In this document: in pieces, positions 1 through 8,022 of the stretch
Layout: every line of letters starts with the position of its first letter
How positions within the stretch are numbered: position 1 is the stretch's first letter
NCBI GenBank assembly: GCA_038326945.1
Contig: JBBQKN010000003.1
Coordinates: 66,705-130,704, forward strand
DNA from: Methyloceanibacter sp038326945
GTDB lineage: Bacteria; Pseudomonadota; Alphaproteobacteria; Rhizobiales; Methyloligellaceae
Reading direction: 5' to 3'
Length of the DNA stretch: 64,000 nucleotides
The notes under the pieces: generated by a model
Databases searched by the model: none
The model's input: the letters and a program-made list of their open reading frames with translations, nothing else
What the model was told of the DNA's origin: nothing
Made by a program: the position numbers and the translations under genes

Positions 1-448
1 ATTCGATTCGAAGCAGGGCCTCGCCGTTGGCGGTCCCCGCAATCACGCCCCTGAATCTCTTGCGGCCGTCGACGAGCTCCTTCAGTTCTAGCTTCGCCTC
101 GTGACCCACCCATGACGCGAAATCGCTGGGGCGCACCAAAGGCCTGTCGATACCGGGCGAGGAAACCTCCAACCGGTAGCCGCCCGGCATCGGGTCACGG
201 GCCTCAAGCAACGCCGAGAGCTTGCGGCTGACCGAAGCGCAATCGTCGATCGTCATTAGTCCTTCCGGCCCCTCGGCCATGACCTGCACGGTGCCGCCGT
301 CACGGCCCGAGACCTTGACCCGCACCAAACGCAAGCCAAGCTCGTCAAGCACGGACTCGGCGAGGTCGGCAATCTCGCGCTCGATTCCGGTTTCCCGGGA
401 GAAGCGGCAATCGGCGCTTGGGATTCTGCTCGACATCGATAAGGCCAT
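1..448 (-). CDS. rimP: Ribosome maturation factor RimP (3' end cut by window edge)
   Basis: RimP helps assemble the 30S ribosomal subunit in the cytoplasm. Translating the minus strand from the ATG at 448 gives about 149 residues before the window ends. They include an N-terminal segment rich in EREIADLAESVLDELG and the family hallmark YRLEVSSPGIDRPL, followed by the start of the C-terminal domain (KLELKELVDGRKRFRG). The chosen ATG has GGGAG a few bases upstream. A second in-frame ATG lies at 436, and the frame stays open up to an ATG at 532, so the start is not certain. In related bacteria nusA follows, beyond this window. A promoter-like and terminator-like pair lies just upstream (486-572). 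Identification is firm; the C-terminus is not visible. Confidence 0.9.
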   Translation of the reverse strand, partial: MALSMSSRIPSADCRFSRETGIEREIADLAESVLDELGLRLVRVKVSGRDGGTVQVMAEGPEGLMTIDDCASVSRKLSALLEARDPMPGGYRLEVSSPGIDRPLVRPSDFASWVGHEAKLELKELVDGRKRFRGVIAGTANGEALLRIE

Positions 449-485
449 GACTCCCGCGGGCCCAAGAAGCAAGGCGGGACGCCTA

Positions 486-517
486 ACAAAAAGGAGCGGG
501 CGAAAGGCCCACTCCTG
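486..517 (-). terminator. Rho-independent terminator or attenuator hairpin upstream of rimP
   Basis: Read on the minus strand, positions 516-507 and 501-492 form a 10-bp stem (AGGAGTGGGC / GCCCGCTCCT, one G-T pair) with a 5-base loop, followed immediately by TTTTTGTT. This is the classical intrinsic terminator form. It ends transcription coming from the LprI-like gene, or it acts as an attenuator, because a promoter-like sequence lies just before it at 545-572 and rimP starts 38 bases after it. Confidence 0.75.
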
Positions 518-544
518 ATCAAAACCAATCATGAGTTCAACCGT

Positions 545-572
545 AATATACGGTTTTTTGCCGATGATTCAA
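545..572 (-). promoter_or_regulatory. Candidate sigma-70 promoter for rimP
   Basis: On the minus strand there is TTGAAT (572-567), a 16-base spacer and TATATT (550-545), close to the vegetative consensus. The predicted start near 538 would put the hairpin at 517-492 inside the rimP leader. The -10 region overlaps a small inverted repeat (AACCGTA/TACGGTT, 539-555). Confidence 0.5.
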
Positions 573-588
573 GGAGGTTGCGCGCCAA

Positions 589-1017
589 TTACTGGCCTAG
601 GACCGCGCGCCTGACGCGGTCGAAATCGTTGATGCGTTGATAGCTCATGGCGCAGATGCAGGACGAGAGATAGCCGCCGGTTGCCGTCGCGCCGAAGGCG
701 AGACTGTCCTCGAAGCTGCAAGACGCATCGCGGAGCGCGATCCATTTCCGTTGCGCTTCCTTGAGCATGTCGAGCTGGGGTTCCGGCCTCACACTCATAT
801 CCATGGCCGCACGTCTGACGCCGTCCTGCAACGATGCGAACTCCTGATTGAGCAGCCCATCGGCCCTATCGGCGCCGCGCGCAAGGCAGGCCTTATAGTC
901 CGGGTTCGACTGGGTTTCCTTCTCGCAGTCGGTGTAGCAGGCGGACAGGATCTGGACTTGATCCAGGGCTAGCGCCGGCGAGGAGAGGAGGATCAAGAGG
1001 AGACAGAACGCGCGCAT
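589..1017 (-). CDS. Secreted LprI/DUF1311-like protein
   Basis: A protein of 142 residues, exported by an N-terminal signal peptide (MRAFCLLLILLSSPALA). The mature part has cysteines (ACYTDC, YKACLA, DASCSF, LSSCIC) and the pattern LKEAQRKWIALRDASC, typical of the LprI-like (DUF1311) family, some of whose members inhibit lysozyme. The ATG at 1017 is preferred over an upstream start at 1038, because the latter would overlap trmB and add charged residues before the signal peptide. It sits directly after trmB on the same strand and is followed by a terminator at 486-517. The role is inferred from family resemblance only. Confidence 0.7.
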   Translation of the reverse strand: MRAFCLLLILLSSPALALDQVQILSACYTDCEKETQSNPDYKACLARGADRADGLLNQEFASLQDGVRRAAMDMSVRPEPQLDMLKEAQRKWIALRDASCSFEDSLAFGATATGGYLSSCICAMSYQRINDFDRVRRAVLGQ

Positions 1018-1034
1018 CCGTTTGTGTCCTTCGG

Positions 1035-1778
1035 TCAAACGCGGCTGAAACTCAGATAGGCCGGTTTGCGGTCCTCGCTCAAGGCCTTCCGTTCATAGCG
1101 GGTCTCCGGCCAATCGGCGGGCCGCGTCCGCCAATCCTTGGCGCTTTCGGCGGTCCAGGCGAAAGACCCATTTCCAAGCATGGCGCGAAACGCCTCGCCG
1201 GCATAGTCGCCGCTGTCGCTGGCAAAGCGCAACGCGCCTCCAGGCCTCAGCACGCGCGCTAATTGCGCGATGGTCTCCGGCGAAACGAGCCTTCGCTTGC
1301 GGTGCCGTGTCTTCGGCCACGGGTCCGGAAATAGCACGAAGACGCGCCCGATCGAAGCGGGGGGAAGCCAGGCAAGCACCTCGCGGGCGTCCCCGTCATG
1401 GATGCGGATGGTGTTCAAGCCCGACGTCTCGATCCGCCCGAGCAGGCTCGTCACGCCATTGATGAAGGGCTCGCACCCGATCAGGCCGATTTGCGGGTGA
1501 TGCTCCGCCTGCCAGGCAAGATGCTCGCCCGAGCCGAAGCCGATCTCGAGCCATATCTCGGCGACTTCGTCCGGGAATAGGGTTTCGAGTCGGGAGGGGG
1601 CGGGTTCGCCCAGGGGCAGGCGCAGATCCGGGAGCAGCGCCTCGAGCAGCCGGCCTTTCCGCTCGCTCAAGGGGCGAGCCTTGCGCCTGCCATAGGATCT
1701 GAGGGGGGGACTCTGCCGCTCACTGGGGCCGTTGCCCAAGGAAAGCTCCTCCATCGTCATGCCCGCATCGGCGGCCAT
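1035..1778 (-). CDS. trmB: tRNA (guanine-N7-)-methyltransferase TrmB
   Basis: Cytoplasmic SAM-dependent enzyme that makes m7G46 in tRNA. The 247 residues show the SAM-binding motif LEIGFGSGEH (about 77-86) and the TrmB signature PDPWPKTRHRKRRL (about 151-164), whose basic residues contact tRNA. The N-terminal 35 residues are poorly conserved and basic, and ATGs at 1760 and 1754 are alternative starts. It lies between metK and an LprI-like gene on the same strand, a neighbourhood shared with other Rhizobiales (metK-trmB-rimP). A palindromic repeat (1823-1857) occupies most of the 88-base gap to metK. Confidence 0.95.
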   Translation of the reverse strand: MAADAGMTMEELSLGNGPSERQSPPLRSYGRRKARPLSERKGRLLEALLPDLRLPLGEPAPSRLETLFPDEVAEIWLEIGFGSGEHLAWQAEHHPQIGLIGCEPFINGVTSLLGRIETSGLNTIRIHDGDAREVLAWLPPASIGRVFVLFPDPWPKTRHRKRRLVSPETIAQLARVLRPGGALRFASDSGDYAGEAFRAMLGNGSFAWTAESAKDWRTRPADWPETRYERKALSEDRKPAYLSFSRV

Positions 1779-1822
1779 CCAGTAACCATCGGCATATGCG
1801 CCTTAACAGTCCCGCTCGTGGC

Positions 1823-1857
1823 TACTGGATCGCCGGGTCAAGCCGGGAGATGACAAG
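1823..1857. repeat. Dispersed palindromic repeat, copy 1
   Basis: TACTGGATCGCCGGGTCAAG followed by CCGGGAGATGACAAG. Its reverse complement matches the element at 59303-59337, sharing GTCAT, CCGGGCTTGACCCGG-like arms and the flanking TACTGGAT. It is a short imperfect palindrome between metK and trmB, of the kind scattered between genes in many Rhizobiales genomes. Confidence 0.6.
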
Positions 1858-1866
1858 ACTAAAGCT

Positions 1867-3045
1867 TCAAGTGAGCTCGGCGCGGATCGGCTCGATAAGG
1901 TCGAGACGCTCCCAGGAGAAACCACCGTCATTGTCCGGCTGCCGGCCGAAATGGCCGTAGGCGGCGGTACGCTCATAGATCGGGCGGCTCAAGCGGAGAT
2001 GTTCGCGGATTCCGCGCGGGCTCAAATCCATCACCCGCCGGAGCGCCTGCTCCAGCTTGGACTCATCCACACTGCCGGTGCCGTGTAGATCCGCATAGAG
2101 CGACAGCGGCTCCGAGACGCCGATAGCGTAAGCCACCTGCAACGTGCAGCGGTCGGCGAGACCCGCGGCCACGACATTCTTGGCGAGGTAGCGTGCCGCG
2201 TAAGCAGCGGAGCGGTCCACCTTGGTCGGGTCCTTGCCCGAAAAGGCGCCACCGCCATGCGGGGCGGCGCCGCCATAGGTGTCGACGATGATCTTGCGCC
2301 CGGTGACGCCGGCATCGCCGTCAGGGCCGCCGATGACGAAGCGGCCGGTGGGGTTCACATAGAATTTGGTGTCGCTGCCGATCCATCCTTCCGGCATCAC
2401 CTCGTCGATGAAGCCTCTGACGATCTCCCTGACGCGGGGCTGGCTCACATCCTCGCCATGCTGGGTCGAGACCACGATCGACTCCGCCCGCACCGGCTTG
2501 CCATCTTCATAGGCCAGGGTCACTTGGCTCTTGGCGTCGGGACCGAGCTCGGGCACGCGGCCCGAATGCCGCGCCTTTGCCATGTCGTGCAGGATGCGGT
2601 GGGCGTAGTAGATCGGCGCCGGCATCAACGGATCGGTCTCGCGGCAGGCATAACCGAACATGATGCCCTGGTCGCCGGCGCCCTCGTCCTTGTCCTTGCC
2701 GACATCGGCGTCGACGCCTTGGGCGATATCGGCCGACTGCTCATGCACATAGAATTGAAATTCGGCGTTCTTCCAGTGAAAGCCTTCCTGCTCATAACCG
2801 ATCTCGCGCACGGCCCGGCGCGCGGCATCTTCGATCAGCTCCTGCGTCACCGCTTCAGGTCCACGCACCTCACCCGCCATGACGATGCGGTTGGTCGTGA
2901 CTAGGGTCTCGATCGCCACCCGCGAAGCCGGATCCGCGGCCAAATAGAGATCGACTACGGCATCGGAAATGCGGTCGCAGACCTTATCGGGGTGGCCTTC
3001 CGAGACCGATTCGCTGGTGAAGAGATAGTTGCGCCTGATGGCCAC
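1867..3045 (-). CDS. metK: S-adenosylmethionine synthetase
   Basis: Makes SAM from methionine and ATP in the cytoplasm. From the GTG at 3045 the protein has 392 residues, the usual length, and begins VAIRRNYLFTSESVSEGHPDK like its homologues. The upstream ATG at 3126 would add 27 residues that do not resemble the family. A GGGGG run lies 5 bases before the GTG. Motifs seen: GHPDK (17-21), GAGDQGIMFGYA (about 122-133) and the phosphate-binding loop GGGAFSGKDPTKVDRS (about 264-279). It follows an XRE-family regulator gene and precedes trmB. I looked for SAM-II or SAM/SAH riboswitch sequence in the 100-base leader and did not recognise one. Confidence 0.96.
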   Translation of the reverse strand: MAIRRNYLFTSESVSEGHPDKVCDRISDAVVDLYLAADPASRVAIETLVTTNRIVMAGEVRGPEAVTQELIEDAARRAVREIGYEQEGFHWKNAEFQFYVHEQSADIAQGVDADVGKDKDEGAGDQGIMFGYACRETDPLMPAPIYYAHRILHDMAKARHSGRVPELGPDAKSQVTLAYEDGKPVRAESIVVSTQHGEDVSQPRVREIVRGFIDEVMPEGWIGSDTKFYVNPTGRFVIGGPDGDAGVTGRKIIVDTYGGAAPHGGGAFSGKDPTKVDRSAAYAARYLAKNVVAAGLADRCTLQVAYAIGVSEPLSLYADLHGTGSVDESKLEQALRRVMDLSPRGIREHLRLSRPIYERTAAYGHFGRQPDNDGGFSWERLDLIEPIRAELT

Positions 3046-3142
3046 GTAACCCCCGGGGTAAGGATGTTGGAAGACCCGATCGAAGATCGTGCCGGGGTTC
3101 TGGCAATAAAGAGGGGTGGCGGTCAAGCCGCCTGCGCCCCGT

Positions 3143-3559
3143 CTAGCGCGAATTGCTACCGGCGCTCACCGCGCGCACGAGGTCGACGACGCTTTTGCGA
3201 ACCTTCGGGTCGGCGATCTTGACGAAGGCGCGGTTGAGCTCGAGCCCTTCGCGGCTGTTGAGAAACTCAAGGATAAAGGCCTCCGAATCGGGTTCGGCCA
3301 GGCCTGGGCCGGTCGCGTGTCCGTCGATATGCGGCGCTTCTTCGAAGAAGAATTGCACGGGGACGTCGAGGATTTTGGAGATCTGGAACAGCCTGCTGGC
3401 GCCGATGCGGTTCACGCCCTTCTCGTATTTCTGCACCTGCTGAAAGGTGAGTCCCATGCTCTCGCCGAGACGCTCCTGGCTCATGCCCAGCAGCATTCGA
3501 CGCAAACGGACCCGGCTCCCTACATGCTGGTCCACCGGATTTGGCTTCTTGCCTACCAT
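3143..3559 (-). CDS. XRE-family helix-turn-helix regulator
   Basis: A 138-residue DNA-binding protein. The N-terminal domain (about residues 8-65) has the helix-turn-helix pattern MSQERLGESMGLTFQQVQKY and GVNRIGASRL, and PVQFFFEEAP follows. This matches a regulator family widely conserved in Alphaproteobacteria and often found beside metK or lnt. The start MVGKKPNPVD matches family starts better than the ATG at 3580, although AAGGA precedes the latter. The C-terminal part (EAFILEFLNSREGLELNRAF) is a conserved tail of unknown role. Targets are not known from the sequence. An AT-rich region upstream (3597-3660) probably holds its promoter. Confidence 0.88.
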   Translation of the reverse strand: MVGKKPNPVDQHVGSRVRLRRMLLGMSQERLGESMGLTFQQVQKYEKGVNRIGASRLFQISKILDVPVQFFFEEAPHIDGHATGPGLAEPDSEAFILEFLNSREGLELNRAFVKIADPKVRKSVVDLVRAVSAGSNSR

Positions 3560-3596
3560 GCGTTCACTCGCGAGGGTCATGACGGTTGATGTTCCT

Positions 3597-3660
3597 TGAC
3601 AGTTTAGGGTCTATCCCGTCATTTAAATTAAACTAATCAATCAATTAATCCCAGAGGAAA
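3597..3660 (-). promoter_or_regulatory. AT-rich probable promoter region of the XRE/metK genes
   Basis: This block is strikingly AT-rich for the window (TTTAAATTAAAC, CAATCAATTAATC). On the minus strand TTGATT is followed 17 bases later by GGGATAGA, a weak -35/-10 pair. It separates lnt from the xre gene, so xre-metK-trmB probably form their own transcript. Confidence 0.35.
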
Positions 3661-3724
3661 GGTCTTAGGGTGGTATTCAGGCGGCGTCAAGCGCTTACGC
3701 GCGACACGTCATCACCGCTCCGGT

Positions 3725-5386
3725 TCAAATCGACAAGCATTTGCAAGGAGTTACGCGAATTCGGATTGGGCCTGAAGCGGTCCTCCCGCAGAGCGCAAGC
3801 ACGAACACCAGCACCTCGATCCACCGCCCCCAGCGCGTATAGGGCGTGGGCGAAAGCGCCTTCGGCAGCAGTCCATCGACGACCCCCTCTTGCTCAAGAC
3901 CAAGTTCGGCGACCACGCGTCCATAGGGGTCGATGATCGCCGAGATGCCGGTATTGGCGGCACGCACAACCGGTAAACCCTGCTCGACGGCGCGGAATTC
4001 CGCCTGGTGAAAGTGCTGGTACGGACCCGCGCTGGTACCGAACCACGCATCATTGGTCACATTGAGGAGCCAGCCTGGCCTTGAGTCCGCATCAATCACC
4101 TCGTCGGGGAAGATTATCTCGTAGCAGATTAGCGGGATCGCGGGCGGCGCGCCAGGGATAGAGAGCCGGCGAGGGCCCGACCCCGGGCTGAACCCGCCGC
4201 GGATGCCGGTGAGCTGCATGAACCCCAAGCTCTCCATGAAGTCCTGGAACGGCAGGTACTCGCCGAACGGGACGAGATGGATTTTATCGTAGCTGTCGAC
4301 GATCGCTGCCTTGTCGTCGAGCACGAGCAAGCTGTTGTAGATGCGATTGGACATCAGGCGCCCGGTCGCGTCCCGATTTTGGACCAGACGCGCCGAGCCA
4401 ACCACAAGGCTTGTCCCTTCCGGCAGCACCTCGCCGATGGCGCTGAGCGCTTCGGGCGCGTCGGCGAGAAGGAAGGGGACCGCGGTCTCCGGCCAGATCA
4501 CAATAGCGATGCCCTGAAGTCCCCCCCCGCCGCCGCCGGTCTTGGAGAGGTCGAGATAGTCGTTGAAGATTTCGACGCTGTTCTCCGGGCGCCACTTTTC
4601 GGCCTGGTCCACATTGGCCTGGACGATGCGAAGCTTGAGGCCGGTGCTGGCCGGCTCGGCCGAAGCGAGCCGCCGTTCCCCCCAGCATGCGCCGAGCGCA
4701 AGGGCAAGCAGCATGGAGGCGGCCAGGATCGCCGTACCCCAGCTTCGGGCAATACTCTGTCCCGCGGGTGCAACGATGGCGAAGGGACTGGCGAAGAGGA
4801 GCACGGCGACAAGGCTGAGCGCATAGGCGCCGAAGAGCGCGGCGAGCTGCATTAGCGCCGGGGTCGCCGCCAGCCCATAGCCGATCAGGTTCCAGGGCAG
4901 TCCGGTCAGGACATGACCCCGGGCGAACTCGGCGAGACCGAAGGCGATGGCGAGGGCGAAGACTCTCGCCGGGCCCGATCCCCACAGGAGCATGGCGAGC
5001 GCGCCCGCCGCCGCGTAGAAAAGCGCCATGCCCCCGGCCAGCCCCGTCATGGCAAAGGGGATGAGCCAGCCATGGCGCCAGGGCTCCACGAGAAAGGCCT
5101 CGGCGATCCAATAGAGATTCGTCAAAAAGTAGCCGGAGCCGAACCAGAATCCGACGAGTGCCGCGCATTTTAGTCGCGCGCCTAATTCAGAATGGTGCCC
5201 ATGGCAGGCATCGAGCAGCCACACGAGCAGGCCGAAGCTTAAAAACAGCACGGGCCAGGCATGGATCGGCGCGAAGGCGAGCACCGTGATGGCGCCGGCC
5301 GCCGCCGCGAGCCCAGCCCGTTTGGCGCCCGTTAGTTGCGCGATGAAGGTGGCGACACGGTGCACAGAGAGCGGTTCAGGGCTCAC
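3725..5386 (-). CDS. lnt: Apolipoprotein N-acyltransferase
   Basis: Inner-membrane enzyme that adds the third acyl chain to lipoproteins. The 553-residue protein has an N-terminal block of hydrophobic helices (about residues 20-230) and a periplasmic nitrilase-like domain. The catalytic triad is visible: Glu300 in IWPETAVPF, Lys368 in YDKIHLVPFGEYLP and Cys421 in LICYEIIFPDE. The start ATG overlaps the corC stop as ATGA, indicating translational coupling. Downstream (144 bases) lies the xre gene. Identification is firm; all catalytic residues are present. Confidence 0.95.
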   Translation of the reverse strand: MSPEPLSVHRVATFIAQLTGAKRAGLAAAAGAITVLAFAPIHAWPVLFLSFGLLVWLLDACHGHHSELGARLKCAALVGFWFGSGYFLTNLYWIAEAFLVEPWRHGWLIPFAMTGLAGGMALFYAAAGALAMLLWGSGPARVFALAIAFGLAEFARGHVLTGLPWNLIGYGLAATPALMQLAALFGAYALSLVAVLLFASPFAIVAPAGQSIARSWGTAILAASMLLALALGACWGERRLASAEPASTGLKLRIVQANVDQAEKWRPENSVEIFNDYLDLSKTGGGGGGLQGIAIVIWPETAVPFLLADAPEALSAIGEVLPEGTSLVVGSARLVQNRDATGRLMSNRIYNSLLVLDDKAAIVDSYDKIHLVPFGEYLPFQDFMESLGFMQLTGIRGGFSPGSGPRRLSIPGAPPAIPLICYEIIFPDEVIDADSRPGWLLNVTNDAWFGTSAGPYQHFHQAEFRAVEQGLPVVRAANTGISAIIDPYGRVVAELGLEQEGVVDGLLPKALSPTPYTRWGRWIEVLVFVLALCGRTASGPIRIRVTPCKCLSI

Positions 5387-6375
5387 GGGCTTTCAGATGA
5401 GCCAGCTTTCGCCTCCGCTTCCGCCTGCTTGCGGTCATGCGGGGTGTGGATACGGAGCTTCGTGATGCGTCGGGGATCGGCCTCCAGCACCTCAAACTCG
5501 ATGCCGCTCGGGTGGCGCACAAGCTCCCCGCGCGCCGGGATGCGGCCGAGGACGGAGAACACCAGCCCGCCGATCGTGTCGATATCGTCCTCCTGCTCGT
5601 GCGAGATCAATTGCTCGCCGAGATGCTGCTCCAAATCCTCGATCGGCGTTCGCGCGTCGGCGATGAGGCCGAGGCGCGCATCCTCGCGGATCAGCGGCTC
5701 CTCGGTGACATCGTGCTCGTCCTCGATCTCGCCCACGACCTCCTCCACCAGATCCTCGATCGAAACGAGGCCATCGGTGCCGCCATACTCGTCGACGACA
5801 AGAGCAAGGTGGCGCCTAGAAAGCTGCATCCTGAGCAACAAATCGAGCACCGGCATCGACGGGGGTACGTAAAGGATCTCGCGCGTGATGTTGGTCGCGC
5901 CGACGGCGCGGGAAAGATCGACGACGCCGAGATCGAGGCTCTCCTCGACGACCGCCTCGGCCTCGGTCGTGATCCATGACATGAGGTCGCGGATATGGAT
6001 CATGCCGCGCGGGTCGTCGAGCGTCTCGTGGTAGACCGGCAGGCGCGAATGCTCGGCCTCGCGAAATACGCGCATCAGCTCCGCGACACTGGTCGATTCC
6101 TCCACAGCGATGATGTCGGCGCGGGGGACCATGACGTCTTCGACCGTGAGCTTGCCGAAGCGAAGGATGTTGAGCAGCATCGCGCGTTCTTGCGGGCTGA
6201 ACGAGTCGCCGAAGCCCTTGCTGCGCGCGAGAGCGTCCTCGATCACCTCGCGCAAATCCGGCTCTTCGCCGAGGCCGAACCGCGCCAATAGGCGTTCGAG
6301 CCAAGTCGGCTCCTCTTCAGGCAGCTGGCCGGCGTCCGCCGGAAGCTTGCTCTCGGTTTGAGGAGCTTCGCTCAT
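5383..6375 (-). CDS. corC: CorC/hemolysin-family CBS-domain protein
   Basis: A soluble 330-residue protein with no membrane segment, so it is the CorC type rather than the membrane DUF21 type. It has two CBS motifs (about residues 80-200, including VMVPRADIIAVE and SRLPVYHETLDDPRG) and a C-terminal CorC_HlyC domain (about 225-310, with DTIGGLVFSVLGRIPARGE). The family is linked to magnesium/cobalt efflux and, in ybeZ-ybeY-corC-lnt clusters, to envelope and ribosome homeostasis. The gene overlaps ybeY upstream and lnt downstream by 4 bases each, so it lies within one operon. The exact function is not settled for this family. Confidence 0.9.
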   Translation of the reverse strand: MSEAPQTESKLPADAGQLPEEEPTWLERLLARFGLGEEPDLREVIEDALARSKGFGDSFSPQERAMLLNILRFGKLTVEDVMVPRADIIAVEESTSVAELMRVFREAEHSRLPVYHETLDDPRGMIHIRDLMSWITTEAEAVVEESLDLGVVDLSRAVGATNITREILYVPPSMPVLDLLLRMQLSRRHLALVVDEYGGTDGLVSIEDLVEEVVGEIEDEHDVTEEPLIREDARLGLIADARTPIEDLEQHLGEQLISHEQEDDIDTIGGLVFSVLGRIPARGELVRHPSGIEFEVLEADPRRITKLRIHTPHDRKQAEAEAKAGSSESP

Positions 6376-6926
6376 GGTGACACCTCCGCTACGGCGCCCG
6401 CTTCCGCGTAGGGGTCGGAGATGCCGAGACCGGCGAGGATCCTCGTCTCCAGGGCCTCCATCCGCTCCGCGTCATCGTCCTGCTCATGGTCGTGCCCAAG
6501 CAAATGCAGCACGCCGTGGACGACCAGATGAGAGACATGGTCTGGCACCGAAACGCCTTTGAGTCCTGCCTCTTTGACCACCGTCTCCCCGGCAAGGACG
6601 ACGTCGCCGAGTGGGCGTGGATCGACTTGCAACGCGCCAACGGGCTCGCCCGACGAAAACGACAGCACATTGGTGGGCGCATCCACCTCGCGCCAGGTCC
6701 GGTTCAGCTGCTGCACCTCGCTATCGTCGGTCAGGACGAGGGTGACCTCGCAAGGGAACCCACGGTCGGTTGAGGCCGCCTCGAAGGTCGCAAGCGCCGC
6801 CAAGGACAGCGTCGCGTCGTTCACATCCGTTCGATCCCAAAGCGCTGCCCGGCGGATGATGTCGACGTCAAGCCGGTTGGGCGAGCGCTGAGAAGCACCG
6901 CTGTTACTTGGGCCAGGGTCAGCCAC
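6372..6926 (-). CDS. ybeY: Endoribonuclease / rRNA maturation factor YbeY
   Basis: Zinc-dependent protein needed for 16S rRNA 3' maturation and ribosome quality control. The zinc motif H-x3-H-x5-H is present as HGVLHLLGHDH, with upstream blocks VTLVLTDDSEVQQLNRTWRE and PTNVLSFSS typical of the family. The open frame extends to 7028, but that would put about 30 extra residues inside phoH. GTG starts at 6935 or 6926 fit better, and GGTGA precedes the one at 6926 (184 residues). It overlaps the phoH end and the corC start, part of the phoH-ybeY-corC-lnt operon. Confidence 0.93.
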   Translation of the reverse strand: MADPGPSNSGASQRSPNRLDVDIIRRAALWDRTDVNDATLSLAALATFEAASTDRGFPCEVTLVLTDDSEVQQLNRTWREVDAPTNVLSFSSGEPVGALQVDPRPLGDVVLAGETVVKEAGLKGVSVPDHVSHLVVHGVLHLLGHDHEQDDDAERMEALETRILAGLGISDPYAEAGAVAEVSP

Positions 6927-8022
6927 GCCGCTCACCCTGCCGGGGCGTGGCCGCCTCATAGGCATTGACGATCTTGCCGACGAGTTCGCGGCGAACCACG
7001 TCGCGGGCGGTGAAGGCGATATGGGCAATGTCGTCGATGCCCTTCAGAATGGAGACCGCCTCGATCAGCCCCGAATCTTTACCTTCGGGCAGGTCCACCT
7101 GGGTGGGATCGCCGGTGACGATCATCTTGCTCTCGTCGCCGAGCCGCGTCAGGAACATCTTCATCTGAACGGGCGTGCAGTTTTGCGCCTCGTCAAGAAT
7201 GACGATGGCGTGGGAGAGGGTGCGTCCGCGCATGAAGGCGAGCGGAGCGATCTCGATCATGCCGGATTCAAGTCCTCTCTCGACGCGTTCGGGCGCGAGC
7301 ACGTCGTAAAGCGCATCATAGAGGGGGCGCAGATAGGGATCGACCTTTTCGCGCATGTCGCCCGGCAGGAAGCCAAGCCGCTCCCCCGCCTCCACGGCGG
7401 GGCGCGACAAGATCAGCCGATCGCATTTTCCACTTTCGAGACACATCGCGGCGAAGGCGACCGCCAGATAGGTCTTGCCCGTACCGGCGGGACCGGTGGC
7501 GAACACGAGGTCGTGGGTCTGGAGCGCCGCGAGATAGGTGCTCTGGGCCAGCGTGCGGGCGGTGATGAGCCGCTTGCGCGTGCGGATTTGCTGGGCCGGC
7601 CCGGTGTCGCCTTCCGGCTCGGCTTCGGCTCCAGGCTCGAAACTCCGCGCATGGCGGATGGCGCCGACCACTTCGCCGACCCCGATCATCTCGCCTTGCG
7701 CCAGCCGGCCGTAGAGCAGCTCGAGCACGGCCTTTGCCGTCTCCCGCGACTGTTCCGGCCCGCGCAAACTGACCACATTGCCGTTGACCACGGCCTGAAT
7801 CCCGAGCCTGTCCTCGAGCACGGCGAGATTGGCGTCATAATCGCCGAGAAGGTCGCGCACGAGCCTGATGTCGTCGAAGGAGACAACCAGCGAATCGTCA
7901 CGGCCGTTGGCAGAGGCTGCACTTGCGCGCTTTTCCGACGCGGTCTTTCGCCCACGCGTCAATGGCGGTCTCCGTCCGCTCGCCTTGTTGCTCACACGGC
8001 CGCCTGAACTGGTTCGCGCCAT
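6919..8022 (-). CDS. phoH: PhoH-family ATPase (YbeZ)
   Basis: Cytoplasmic P-loop ATPase that partners YbeY in RNA metabolism. The 367-residue frame has a basic N-terminal tail, a KH-like segment (about 50-90, GIQAVVNGNVVSLRG), Walker A GPAGTGKT (177-184) and Walker B AIVILDEAQN (272-281). The start is uncertain: the ATG at 8022 overlaps miaB by about 30 bases, and an alternative GTG overlaps the miaB stop as GTGTGA. It is followed by ybeY with overlap. Family assignment is firm; the biochemical role is inferred from the gene pair. Confidence 0.93.
   Translation of the reverse strand: MARTSSGGRVSNKASGRRPPLTRGRKTASEKRASAASANGRDDSLVVSFDDIRLVRDLLGDYDANLAVLEDRLGIQAVVNGNVVSLRGPEQSRETAKAVLELLYGRLAQGEMIGVGEVVGAIRHARSFEPGAEAEPEGDTGPAQQIRTRKRLITARTLAQSTYLAALQTHDLVFATGPAGTGKTYLAVAFAAMCLESGKCDRLILSRPAVEAGERLGFLPGDMREKVDPYLRPLYDALYDVLAPERVERGLESGMIEIAPLAFMRGRTLSHAIVILDEAQNCTPVQMKMFLTRLGDESKMIVTGDPTQVDLPEGKDSGLIEAVSILKGIDDIAHIAFTARDVVRRELVGKIVNAYEAATPRQGERRG

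Noticed and set aside
539..559. Plus-strand terminator AACCGTA-ATA-TACGGTT followed by T residues
   Set aside because: No plus-strand gene lies upstream; the sequence is better explained as part of the rimP promoter region.
2257..2904. Long antisense ORF across metK
   Set aside because: It is a high-GC shadow of metK, as are the long plus-strand frames opposite lnt, the alpha-2-macroglobulin gene, yejA and others; none shows its own domains.
3046..3142. Possible SAM-sensing riboswitch in front of metK
   Set aside because: The leader holds one short hairpin (GGCGG-CTTGA-CCGCC) but none of the conserved SAM-II or SAM/SAH sequences I could recognise.
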